DNA from: Tannerella sp.
Lineage (GTDB): Bacteria > Bacteroidota > Bacteroidia > Bacteroidales > Tannerellaceae
Assembly (NCBI GenBank): GCA_031290635.1
Contig: JAITNE010000119.1
Span: 1-7,266 of the forward strand
Direction of reading: 5' to 3'
DNA length: 7,266 bases
Positions 1 to 6,456 of this stretch are shown here, one piece after another; position 1 is the stretch's first letter, and each line of letters begins with the position of its first letter. The notes beneath the pieces were generated by a model. It was not told the DNA's origin, made no database searches, and worked only from the letters and a program-made list of their open reading frames with translations. The translations under genes and the position numbers were made by a program.

Positions 1-503
1 GAGAACACTCCTTCGCCGAAGAACGGCTTTCGAGGAGCTGGTTTCGGCAGGCTGAGGGACTGCTCGCCCTTGCCGCCGGCTACGTCAACCGATGTATAGA
101 CGAGGTGCTGCATGGCCTGCGCTCCTTCGACCCAAGGGCCGCCGCTGCCGTTCCAGCCGGGTCCGATGCCCAGAACCATGCGGATGCCGAGCCTTTCGCA
201 CTCGTGCACGGCGTGGGCAAAGAGAGTCTGCCATTCTTCGCTGAGGAAATCGACCTTTCCGCGTGGGATGCCGATGCCTACTTCGAGGAACAGGACGTGT
301 CCTATGCCGGCTTTGCGCATGGCTTCGAGGTCTTTGGTCATGCCGTCGGCAGAGAGGTTGCCGTCCATAAAATACCAGTAAACGCCCGGACGGGCTTCGT
401 CGGGCGGAGTGATGAAACCTTGTTCCAAACTGTCTGTGCCGCCGTTTGTAGTGCAAGACCAGATGACCGTCAAAGCAGTCAGAATAAATAATATCTTGTT
501 CAT
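1..503 (-). CDS. GH106-like glycoside hydrolase lipoprotein (N-terminal part, runs off window)
   Basis: Translating the minus strand from the ATG at 503 gives 167 codons with no stop up to the window edge, so the gene is cut by the boundary, not broken. Residues 1-17 look like a lipoprotein signal: MNK, a hydrophobic run, then IWS-C with Cys17 as the lipidation site (Trp is unusual in a lipobox). From about residue 31 it resembles the start of GH106-type proteins: PPDEARPGVYWYFMDGN, then LEAMRKAGIGHVLFLE at about 57-72, LGIRMVLGIGPGWNGSGGPW at about 102-121, and the segment from QHLVYTS. In GH106, known members are alpha-L-rhamnosidases acting on pectin or other rhamnose-containing glycans. 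The catalytic region lies outside the window, so rhamnosidase activity is inferred from family only. The start is fixed by the signal sequence. It lies 45 nt after the esterase stop, across a heptamer array, and is probably co-transcribed with the esterase as part of a glycan-degradation locus. Confidence 0.8.
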   Translation of the reverse strand, partial: MNKILFILTALTVIWSCTTNGGTDSLEQGFITPPDEARPGVYWYFMDGNLSADGMTKDLEAMRKAGIGHVLFLEVGIGIPRGKVDFLSEEWQTLFAHAVHECERLGIRMVLGIGPGWNGSGGPWVEGAQAMQHLVYTSVDVAGGKGEQSLSLPKPAPRKPFFGEGVF

Positions 504-507
504 AAGA

Positions 508-546
508 ATTAGAAATTAGAAGTTAGAAATTAGAAATTAGAAGTTA
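508..546. repeat. Heptamer tandem array (ATTAGAA), junction of esterase and GH106-like gene
   Basis: On the plus strand there are five full 7-bp units and a partial sixth: ATTAGAA, ATTAGAA, GTTAGAA, ATTAGAA, ATTAGAA, GTTA. The A-A-G order of first bases repeats, giving a 21-bp higher-order period. The array begins 4 nt upstream of the GH106-like start codon and ends 2 nt short of the esterase stop codon, so it fills nearly the whole gene junction. Read in the direction of transcription the unit is TTCTAAT. No spacers or associated genes are present. Confidence 0.9.
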
Positions 547-548
547 AC

Positions 549-1415
549 TTAATATTGTGTGAATGATTTGGATATAAACTCTAATACTAATGGCAGTTCC
601 ATACGCCAATACGACCAGCTATGGCCTCCGTCTTTGACGCGATATTCGTGAAGTATCTCGGCTTTGCGAAATGCTATGTGCATAAGACTGTTGCCTTCAT
701 AGAGGAAGTCGTCGTCGCCACAACTGATGTACCAGCGTATGCCTTTGAATTTGCCGATATCTTCTTGAGATGCGTTTGAAAGGATACCTTCGATGCTGTG
801 TCGCTTGAAGTATTCGTTCACTTTTTCTTCGGATATTTCGGAAGAGTTGCCGAAGCGCTTTTTCAGTTCACCAAGCTCCCAGCTGCCCGTCGAAGCGCTT
901 AGCGGCGCGGCTGACGAGAACATTTCGGGGTGATGCAGGGAGTAGAAGATTGTGCCTCCGCCGCCCATCGACAAGCCTGAAATAGCGCGATAACGGCGGT
1001 CGGTACGTACCCGATAGGTCTTCTCGATGTGGGGAATGAGTTCCTTGAAGAAGAAGTCTTCGTAGTTGAAATCGCCCTTGATGTCGTTGAAATATCCGCG
1101 TCGAGAGGTGTTGGCGTCGGGCATAACGATGATAAGGTCAGATGAAAGTCCTTCGGAGATGGTCTTGTCGGCGATGTGCTGCACTTGTCCGAACTGCACC
1201 CAGCCGGTATGGTCGTCGCCTGAACCGTGCAATAGATAGAGCACGGGATAGCTCCGGTCTGACTCTTCATACCCCGGAGGGAGATAGATTGAGTAATGGC
1301 GCTCCATCTTGAGGATGTCGCTTTTAACTGTGCGGGTCTCATATACGACGCTCCGCTGCGCCTGTGTGACGCCGAATATGGCCAGCATCATCGCCATTGA
1401 AATTAATTTGTTCAT
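549..1415 (-). CDS. Secreted alpha/beta-hydrolase esterase (CE1/enterochelin esterase-like)
   Basis: A 288-residue protein that starts with a Sec signal peptide (about 1-19, likely cleaved in VTQA-Q), so it acts in the periplasm or outside the cell. The remainder is one esterase domain of the putative esterase/CE1 type. PVLYLLHGSGDDHTGW (57-72) is the oxyanion-side loop. GLSMG (147-151) is the nucleophile elbow with Ser149. The acid is probably one of Asp234-236 in CGDDDF, and GGHSW gives His265, so the whole Ser-Asp-His triad is visible. Relatives include feruloyl and acetyl-xylan esterases and siderophore esterases. Next to a GH106-like enzyme, removing acyl groups from plant or host glycans is the more likely job, but the substrate is inferred. 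The last residue is followed by TAA and then directly by a heptamer array. No promoter is evident in the 26 nt before its start. Confidence 0.88.
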   Translation of the reverse strand: MNKLISMAMMLAIFGVTQAQRSVVYETRTVKSDILKMERHYSIYLPPGYEESDRSYPVLYLLHGSGDDHTGWVQFGQVQHIADKTISEGLSSDLIIVMPDANTSRRGYFNDIKGDFNYEDFFFKELIPHIEKTYRVRTDRRYRAISGLSMGGGGTIFYSLHHPEMFSSAAPLSASTGSWELGELKKRFGNSSEISEEKVNEYFKRHSIEGILSNASQEDIGKFKGIRWYISCGDDDFLYEGNSLMHIAFRKAEILHEYRVKDGGHSWSYWRMELPLVLEFISKSFTQY

Positions 1416-1426
1416 AGGGTTAAAAA

Positions 1427-1458
1427 ATTAGAAGTTAGAAATTAGAAATTAGAAATTA
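1427..1458. repeat. Heptamer tandem array (ATTAGAA), junction of acetyltransferase and esterase
   Basis: Plus-strand units are ATTAGAA, GTTAGAA, ATTAGAA, ATTAGAA and a final ATTA, the same repeat as at 508-546. The array begins 11 nt from the esterase start codon and overlaps the last codons of the acetyltransferase gene by 17 bp, so that reading frame ends inside it. Both arrays occupy the same place relative to the flanking genes: the end of the upstream gene and the leader of the next. Confidence 0.9.
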
Positions 1459-2032
1459 TGTCTTCTTGTTTGAGAAGCATAAGTCGTCCGTTTACAAGGT
1501 GGTATTTGTCGCCGCTTTCACGGCAGATGGCAATACCCTTGGAGTTGAAATAAAGACGGTGTCCGCAGGCGCTGATCCATCCGGTCTGACGCCCCGGAGT
1601 ACCTAATACTAATGCGTGAGGCAACACGTCATGCGTTATGACCGCTCCTGCGCCTATCATTGCGTATCGACCGATAACGCATCCGCAGATGATTGTGGCA
1701 TTAGCTCCTACGGTAGCGCCGCGACATACAAGCGTGGGTTGATATTCCTGTTTACGGTCGATGCTGCTGCGCGGGTTGACGACGTTAGTGAAGACGCAAC
1801 TCGGTCCCAGAAAGACTTCATCTTCGCAGCTTACGCCGGTGTAAATCGAGACGTTGTTCTGTATCTTGACCCTATCGCCTATCTTCACGCCGTCGGCTAT
1901 GAAGACGTTCTGACCTATCACGCAGTCGCGTCCTACCTCGCAACCCGGCATCAGGTGTGAGAAGTGCCATATCTTAGTGCCTTCGCCTATCTTGCATCCG
2001 GCGTCAATAATTGCTGTTGGGTGTACTTCCAT
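1442..2032 (-). CDS. Hexapeptide-repeat sugar N-acetyltransferase (WbpD/WlbB type)
   Basis: A 196-residue acyltransferase built of left-handed beta-helix hexapeptide repeats: VHPTAIID, CKIGEGTKIW, CVIGQNVFIADGVKIGDRVKIQNN and similar, through about residue 145. It closely follows the WbpD/WlbB pattern: the acetyl-CoA dependent enzymes that acetylate the 3-amino group of UDP-2-acetamido-3-amino-2,3-dideoxy-glucuronate for O-antigen or capsule sugars. Diagnostic segments are NNVSIYTGV (59-67), FLGPSCVFTNVVNPRS (74-89; the TN-x-x-NPR stretch lines the sugar site in this family), ATVGANATIICG (106-117) and AMIGAGAVITHDV (124-136). A short tail (about 152-184) with Cys156 and Cys170 resembles the C-terminal extension seen in some relatives. 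The last four residues, ISNF, and the TAA stop come from the heptamer array. The other enzymes of that sugar pathway are not in the window, so the exact nucleotide sugar is uncertain. It begins 11 nt after the methyltransferase stop. Confidence 0.85.
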   Translation of the reverse strand: MEVHPTAIIDAGCKIGEGTKIWHFSHLMPGCEVGRDCVIGQNVFIADGVKIGDRVKIQNNVSIYTGVSCEDEVFLGPSCVFTNVVNPRSSIDRKQEYQPTLVCRGATVGANATIICGCVIGRYAMIGAGAVITHDVLPHALVLGTPGRQTGWISACGHRLYFNSKGIAICRESGDKYHLVNGRLMLLKQEDIISNF

Positions 2033-2060
2033 ATAATTGAATTTTATTTGTATAATTGAA
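2032..2060. repeat. 10-bp direct repeat across the methyltransferase/acetyltransferase junction
   Basis: TATAATTGAA occurs at 2032-2041 and again at 2051-2060, 19 bp apart start to start. In the transcribed direction (TTCAATTATA) one copy encodes the last residues of the methyltransferase and the other ends on the first base of the acetyltransferase ATG. It may be a small local duplication, or chance in an A/T-rich junction. Confidence 0.55.
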
Positions 2061-2769
2061 GTCCTGCGCCAAGCAGGAATATTGCAGGTTTCTTATGCAG
2101 GTCGGGTTTATGAGCCGCCCAGTCCTTGACCGTCATCGTCAGAATAAATTCATCCCGGCATGAAATATTGCACGCAAGGCACAACATGGTAGAAGGCCGG
2201 CAGTGTCGCAGGAGGTCGTCAAACAGTTGTGAGTTACGATAGGGCGTCTCAATAAATATCTGCGTAGCTCCTTCGGCATAAGTTCTAAGTTCGAGAGCCT
2301 TGATACGCTCGGCTCGCTTGGGCGCTTCGACCGGCAGATAACCGTTGAATGCAAACGACTGACCGTTGAGTCCCGACGCCATCAGCGACATTATTACCGA
2401 AGACGGACCCACGAGGGGCGCTACCTTGTATCCCTTGCGATGCGCCATTGCCACAACCTCTGCGCCCGGGTCCGCCACCGCCGGACATCCTGCTTCAGAT
2501 ATTATGCCCATCGACTGTCCGTCTTCCATCACTCTCAGCATATCCGACATTTCAATCGCCGTAGTATGCTCGTTAAGTTCGGTAAACGAGAGTTCATCAA
2601 TAACAATTTGCGGCGCGGTTTTCTTAAGGAAACGTCGTGCCGAGCGCAGGTCTTCGACGAGGAAATGCTTCAGCGAGAGAATGATCTCGTTGTTGTAATT
2701 CGGCAAGACCATCTCCGCCGGCGTATCTCCCAAAGTGGAAGGAATAAGATACAATATAGCTCGTTTCAT
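2044..2769 (-). CDS. RsmI-like SAM-dependent methyltransferase (tetrapyrrole methylase fold), short form
   Basis: From the ATG at 2769 this is 241 residues. The frame is open to a TTG at 2799, but the ATG is preferred: it begins the conserved MKRAILYLIPSTLGD, and a promoter -7 element occupies the intervening codons. The order of motifs matches RsmI, which 2'-O-methylates C1402 of 16S rRNA: PSTLGD (10-15), VEDLRSARRFL (38-48, RsmI's AEDTRxTRxLL), ISEAGCPAVADPG (90-102, the SAM loop), PLVGPSSVIMSLMASGLNGQ (118-137), FNGYLP (141-146), IFIETPYR (171-178) and RDEF (205-208). It is clearly shorter than the roughly 286-residue E. coli RsmI and lacks its C-terminal extension. My recollection is that Bacteroidetes also have a full-length RsmI, so this one may have a different or overlapping rRNA target. 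Fold and SAM use are well supported; the substrate is inferred. Confidence 0.85.
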   Translation of the reverse strand: MKRAILYLIPSTLGDTPAEMVLPNYNNEIILSLKHFLVEDLRSARRFLKKTAPQIVIDELSFTELNEHTTAIEMSDMLRVMEDGQSMGIISEAGCPAVADPGAEVVAMAHRKGYKVAPLVGPSSVIMSLMASGLNGQSFAFNGYLPVEAPKRAERIKALELRTYAEGATQIFIETPYRNSQLFDDLLRHCRPSTMLCLACNISCRDEFILTMTVKDWAAHKPDLHKKPAIFLLGAGLQLYK

Positions 2770-2774
2770 GCCGA

Positions 2775-2782
2775 CAAAGATA
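2775..2782 (-). promoter_or_regulatory. Candidate -7 element for the minus-strand gene cluster
   Basis: Read on the minus strand, TATCTTTG matches the Bacteroidetes -7 consensus TAnnTTTG. It ends only 5 nt before the ATG at 2769, so transcription would begin at or near the start codon and the mRNA could be leaderless. A -33 partner is not well placed: the nearest TTTTG lies 14 nt upstream, shorter than usual. Support is one good motif in the right place. Confidence 0.5.
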
Positions 2783-2816
2783 AGCAAAATATTTATCAAA
2801 ACAGGAATTTCTTTTT

Positions 2817-2862
2817 ACAGAATAAGCAGAATTTGCAGGATTTACATATCAGGATTCAGGTT
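2817..2862. repeat. Degenerate 9-bp repeat tract in divergent promoter region
   Basis: Successive nonamers ACAGAATAA, GCAGAATTT and GCAGGATTT are followed by a broken section containing CAGGATT and CAGGTT. The shared core is CAGRATT with a 9-bp period. The tract lies between the two divergent -7 elements and encodes nothing convincing. The rest of 2770-2967 is A/T-rich leader and promoter sequence. Confidence 0.6.
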
Positions 2863-2907
2863 GAAAGCAGATAACTTCTTCCCTTCTCGTCTTTCATTTT
2901 TTTTTCG

Positions 2908-2915
2908 TATCTTTG
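2908..2915 (+). promoter_or_regulatory. Candidate -7 element for the sdhCAB operon
   Basis: TATCTTTG is an exact fit to TAnnTTTG and lies about 52 nt before the sdhC ATG, leaving a leader of roughly 45 nt. A run of nine T (2897-2905) ends 2 nt upstream of it. I cannot find a good TTTG or TTG -33 element at the expected distance, so the promoter may depend on an activator or have a weak -33. Confidence 0.65.
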
Positions 2916-2967
2916 CAACCTCAAAACAATAGAGCAAATTTATTATATAACTAAAATTTAGATTCTT

Positions 2968-3672
2968 ATGTGGTTAATTAATTCTTCTATCGGAAGGAAA
3001 TTTGTAATGAGTATTTCCGGCATAGTGCTGGTCTTATTCTTGCTTTTTCACCTGTCCATGAATGTTACGGCGGTATTCTCGGCTGAGGCCTATAATACAA
3101 TCTGCGCCTTGCTGGGCGCTAATTGGTACGCCGTCGCCGGAACCGTTGTGATTGCGGGTATTATCGCAATTCACTTTACCTACGCCTTGATTTTGACGCT
3201 TGCTAATCGCAGGGCGAGGGGCAAAAGCTCCTACAAGGTCAATGCGCGACCAAAAGGCGTCAGCTGGGCGTCGCAAAACATGTTTGTAATCGGACTTGTA
3301 GTCGTCTGCTTCATGATTTTGCACTTCAGTCAGTTCTGGTATAAAATGATGTTCGCCGAAATCATCGGACATCACGAAATCGAGCTGTGTAACGGCTCTA
3401 CACTTAGCCCTCAGGACGGCGCGGGCTTTGTGGCTTACTACTTCAGCCACCTTTGGGTGGTCGTGGCGTACCTCGTCTGGTACGTAGCCTTATGGTTTCA
3501 TCTGACGCACGGCGTGTGGAGCGCAATTCAGACGGTCGGATTCAACAACGAACTGTGGCTCAAGCGCTGGAAAGCGGTCGCTTACGTAGTTGCTACGCTT
3601 GTCTTCCTCGGATTTGCCTTCGTAACCCTTTACTTTTATGCGCTAAGCCTTTTTGGAGGCGGTTGCTGTTAA
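2968..3672 (+). CDS. sdhC: Fumarate reductase/succinate dehydrogenase cytochrome b subunit
   Basis: A 234-residue membrane anchor (also named frdC) of the b558-type succinate:quinone oxidoreductase with a single anchor subunit. Five membrane spans are visible, at about 12-32, 55-78, 105-128, 157-180 and 203-228. The start MWLINSSIGRKFVMSISG is typical of the family. His28, His69, His119 and His161 fall in successive helices at spacings like those of the di-heme Bacillus SdhC, making them the likely axial ligands of two b hemes; His178 and His181 are alternative candidates. It passes electrons between menaquinol and the iron-sulfur subunit. It is first in the operon, 27 nt before sdhA, and its start has no Shine-Dalgarno but an A/T-rich leader. 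The direction in vivo (fumarate reduction or succinate oxidation) cannot be read from the sequence; fumarate reduction is usual in anaerobic Bacteroidales. Confidence 0.95.
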   Translation: MWLINSSIGRKFVMSISGIVLVLFLLFHLSMNVTAVFSAEAYNTICALLGANWYAVAGTVVIAGIIAIHFTYALILTLANRRARGKSSYKVNARPKGVSWASQNMFVIGLVVVCFMILHFSQFWYKMMFAEIIGHHEIELCNGSTLSPQDGAGFVAYYFSHLWVVVAYLVWYVALWFHLTHGVWSAIQTVGFNNELWLKRWKAVAYVVATLVFLGFAFVTLYFYALSLFGGGCC

Positions 3673-3699
3673 TCATTGTACATTAAAAATTCAATTTTT

Positions 3700-5640
3700 A
3701 TGAGTGAAATTAATTCAAAAATCCCACAAGGGCCTTTAGCCGAGAAGTGGACAAACTACAAAGACCATCAAAAACTTGTGAATCCATCCAACAAACGCCG
3801 ACTTGACGTCATAATCGTCGGCACGGGACTTGCCGGCGCTTCAGCCGCCGCATCTCTGGCTGAAATGGGTTTCAACGTTTTGAACTTCTGCATCCAGGAT
3901 TCACCCCGTCGCGCTCACTCTATCGCAGCGCAGGGCGGTATCAATGCAGCCAAGAACTACCAGAACGACGGCGACTCAGTCTATCGCCTTTTCTACGATA
4001 CCATCAAGGGAGGCGACTACCGCGCTCGTGAAGCCAACGTTTACCGTTTGGCGGAGGTATCCAATTCTATCATCGATCAGTGTGTAGCGCAGGGCGTACC
4101 CTTCGCCCGCGAGTACGGAGGCCTGCTCGACAACCGTTCTTTCGGCGGCGCACAGGTTTCGCGCACATTCTACGCTCGAGGACAGACCGGTCAGCAGCTT
4201 TTGCTCGGCGCATACTCAGCCCTGAGCCGTCAAATCGGTAAAGGCAAGGTCAAAATGTACACCCGACATGAGATGCTCGACGTAGTTGTCATCGAAGGAC
4301 GCGCACGCGGCATCATCGCACGAGACCTTGTCAGCGGAAAAATCGAACGCTATGCCGCGCACGCCGTCGTTATCGCTTCAGGCGGATATGCCAACACGTT
4401 TTTCCTCTCTACTAACGCCATGGCTTCAAACTGTTCGGCTGCATGGCAGTGTTACAAGAAGGGCGCTTACTTCGCAAACGCTTGCATGGCGCAGATTCAT
4501 CCTACATGTATTCCGGTGCACGGCGAATCTCAGTCGAAACTGACCCTCATGTCCGAATCCCTCCGTAACGACGGACGCATTTGGGTTCCCCGTAAAAAAG
4601 AAGACGCCGAAGCCATCCGCGCAGGCCGTCTCCGTCCTACGGATATTAATGAATCAGACCGCGATTACTATCTCGAACGCCGTTATCCCGCCTTCGGCAA
4701 CCTCGTTCCCCGCGATGTTGCTTCAAGAGCAGCCAAAGAACGCTGCGACGCCGGTTTCGGCGTAGGAACAGGGCAGGCCGTTTACCTCGACTTCGCCGAA
4801 GCTATCAACCGGCTGGGCAAAAACGTCGTAGAAGCCCGTTACGGCAATCTTTTTCAGATGTACGAGAAGATAGTTGACGATAATCCTTACGAAACCCCGA
4901 TGATGATTTTCCCCGCGCTACATTACACGATGGGCGGCGTGTGGGTCGATTACGAACTTATGACCTCCATCAAAGGATTGTACGCCATCGGAGAATGCAA
5001 CTTTTCCGACCACGGTGCAAACAGGCTCGGCGCGTCAGCGCTTATGCAGGGACTTGCCGACGGATACTTCGTTCTGCCCTACACCATCCAGAACTATCTG
5101 GCGGATCAGATACAGGTGCCGCGTTTTTCGACCGACGCTCCCGAATTTCAGGAAGCCGAGAAAGCTATTCAGGCTCGAATTGCAAAATTAACCTCCATCA
5201 ACGGCAAACGTTCCGTTGACAGCATCCACAAAGAGCTTGGACACATCATGTGGGATCATGTCGGCATGGCGCGCGACGATAAAAGTCTGCGCGAGGCTAT
5301 CGAACTGCTCAAAGCTCTGAAGAAAGAGTTCTGGACTAACGTAAGGATTCCCGGCGACGCCGCCGACTTGAACGTAGAGCTTGAAAAAGCCCTCCGGCTT
5401 GCCGACTTTATCGAGATAGGGATGCTTGTAGCACGCGATTCGCTCGACCGCGAGGAGTCGTGCGGTGGACATTTTCGCCTCGAACATCAGACCGAAGAAG
5501 GCGAGGCGCTGCGTCACGACGATAAATTCTCCTACGTCTCCTGCTGGAAGTACGAAGGTGAAGACAAAGACCCCGTCATGCTCCGCGAGGCGCTCGATTA
5601 CGAATTTGTAGTACGTCAACAGAGAAATTACAAAAATTAA
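3700..5640 (+). CDS. sdhA: Fumarate reductase/succinate dehydrogenase flavoprotein subunit
   Basis: A 646-residue catalytic subunit (frdA) that interconverts fumarate and succinate on the cytoplasmic face of the membrane. The frame is open back to a TTG at 3676, but the ATG at 3700 gives the expected [17 protein letters not shown] start. Visible elements: the FAD dinucleotide loop [14 protein letters not shown] (37-50); [11 protein letters not shown] (70-80), with His73 the expected site of covalent FAD attachment; QIHPT (265-269); VPRDVASRA (336-344), with Arg338 corresponding to the catalytic proton-shuttle Arg; HYTMGG (408-413); and [10 protein letters not shown] (439-448), with Arg442 and His408 expected to bind dicarboxylate. 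The C-terminal helical domain is complete. The length and the N-terminal extension before the FAD loop fit the epsilonproteobacterial/Bacteroidetes/Gram-positive type of enzyme. The stop is 6 nt before the sdhB start. Confidence 0.97.
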   Translation: MSEINSKIPQGPLAEKWTNYKDHQKLVNPSNKRRLDVIIVGTGLAGASAAASLAEMGFNVLNFCIQDSPRRAHSIAAQGGINAAKNYQNDGDSVYRLFYDTIKGGDYRAREANVYRLAEVSNSIIDQCVAQGVPFAREYGGLLDNRSFGGAQVSRTFYARGQTGQQLLLGAYSALSRQIGKGKVKMYTRHEMLDVVVIEGRARGIIARDLVSGKIERYAAHAVVIASGGYANTFFLSTNAMASNCSAAWQCYKKGAYFANACMAQIHPTCIPVHGESQSKLTLMSESLRNDGRIWVPRKKEDAEAIRAGRLRPTDINESDRDYYLERRYPAFGNLVPRDVASRAAKERCDAGFGVGTGQAVYLDFAEAINRLGKNVVEARYGNLFQMYEKIVDDNPYETPMMIFPALHYTMGGVWVDYELMTSIKGLYAIGECNFSDHGANRLGASALMQGLADGYFVLPYTIQNYLADQIQVPRFSTDAPEFQEAEKAIQARIAKLTSINGKRSVDSIHKELGHIMWDHVGMARDDKSLREAIELLKALKKEFWTNVRIPGDAADLNVELEKALRLADFIEIGMLVARDSLDREESCGGHFRLEHQTEEGEALRHDDKFSYVSCWKYEGEDKDPVMLREALDYEFVVRQQRNYKN

Positions 5641-5646
5641 TTCATC

Positions 5647-6402
5647 ATGGATAGAAACATAGATATAACATTAAAGGTTTGGCGTCAAAAAAGCCCTAAG
5701 GCACGCGGCGCGTTTGAGACATATCAACTGAAAGGCATATCGCAAGGCAGCTCGTTCCTTGAGATGCTCGACGTGTTGAACGAGAAATTGATAAATGACG
5801 GACTTGAGCCTGTCTTTTTCGACCACGATTGCCGCGAAGGCATCTGCGGAATGTGTTCGCTCTACATCAACGGACACCCGCACGGGCCTGACACTGCCGT
5901 TACTACCTGCCAGCTCCACATGCGCAGGTTCAACGACGGCGAAACCATCACCATTGAGCCGTGGCGTTCGGCAGGATTCCCTGTAATTCGCGACCTCACG
6001 GTTGACCGGCAGGCTTACGACAAAATAATACAGGCCGGCGGATTCGTTTCCATCAACACCGGCGGCGTTCCCGACGCCAACTCCATCGCCATCCCCAAGC
6101 AGGACGCAGATTTGGCAATGGATGCGGCGGCGTGCATAGGATGCGGCGCATGTGTAGCAGCCTGCAAGAACGGTTCGGCGATGTTGTTTGTATCGGCGAA
6201 GGTAAGCCAGCTGGCGTTGCTGCCGCAGGGCAGGATAGAAGCCGCCCGCCGCGCCAAAGCCATGGTAGCGAAGATGGACGAGTTAGGCTTCGGAAACTGC
6301 ACCAACACTCGCGCCTGCGAAATGGAGTGCCCCAAGAACATATCCGTAACCAACATCGCCCGACTCAACCGCGAATATCTCACAGCCAAAATTAAAGATT
6401 GA
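5647..6402 (+). CDS. sdhB: Fumarate reductase/succinate dehydrogenase iron-sulfur subunit
   Basis: A 251-residue electron-transfer subunit (frdB) linking FAD in SdhA to heme b in SdhC. All three cluster sites are intact. The plant-type [2Fe-2S] site is C62-x4-C67-x2-C70 with C88. The [4Fe-4S] site is C163-x2-C166-x2-C169 with C228. The third site, C173, C218 and C224, has three cysteines at the spacing of the [3Fe-4S] cluster in E. coli SdhB. The N-terminal ferredoxin domain ends near residue 110 and the helical domain follows. The start has no Shine-Dalgarno and sits 6 nt after sdhA, so translation is probably coupled. The TGA stop overlaps the -33 element of the next gene's promoter. Confidence 0.96.
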   Translation: MDRNIDITLKVWRQKSPKARGAFETYQLKGISQGSSFLEMLDVLNEKLINDGLEPVFFDHDCREGICGMCSLYINGHPHGPDTAVTTCQLHMRRFNDGETITIEPWRSAGFPVIRDLTVDRQAYDKIIQAGGFVSINTGGVPDANSIAIPKQDADLAMDAAACIGCGACVAACKNGSAMLFVSAKVSQLALLPQGRIEAARRAKAMVAKMDELGFGNCTNTRACEMECPKNISVTNIARLNREYLTAKIKD

Positions 6403-6428
6403 TAAGTAGAAATAAATTCGTACCTTTG
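6399..6428 (+). promoter_or_regulatory. Candidate promoter for the DUF5606 gene (-33 TTG, -7 TACCTTTG)
   Basis: TACCTTTG at 6421-6428 matches TAnnTTTG exactly. TTG at 6399-6401 lies 19 nt upstream, the usual Bacteroidetes spacing, and shares bases with the sdhB stop codon. Transcription would start near 6433-6436, about 20-25 nt before the ATG at 6457. No terminator separates sdhB from this promoter, so the gene may also be reached by read-through from the sdh operon. Confidence 0.7.
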
Positions 6429-6456
6429 CGACGTTAAACAATAAAAAATTTGAATT

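Noticed and set aside
105..491. Open plus-strand frame of 128 residues opposite the GH106-like gene
   Set aside because: The minus strand encodes a clear lipoprotein with family motifs across the same bases; the plus-strand product has no recognisable domain and reflects G/C-rich codon bias.
508..1458. Heptamer arrays as a CRISPR array
   Set aside because: The units are 7 bp, directly adjoining, with no spacers and no cas genes nearby.
2770..2799. TTG at 2799 as the start of the methyltransferase gene
   Set aside because: The added ten residues are not part of the conserved N-terminus and overlap a promoter -7 element; the ATG at 2769 fits the family.
2440..2874. Open plus-strand frame of 144 residues over the methyltransferase gene and divergent region
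   Set aside because: Antisense to the methyltransferase for most of its length and then runs through the promoter region; no domain is recognisable.
3034..3450. Open minus-strand frame of 138 residues opposite sdhC
   Set aside because: Antisense to a complete membrane subunit; no signal, motif or promoter supports it.
3676..3699. TTG at 3676 as the start of sdhA
   Set aside because: The extra eight residues are A/T-rich leader sequence; the ATG at 3700 begins the expected N-terminus.
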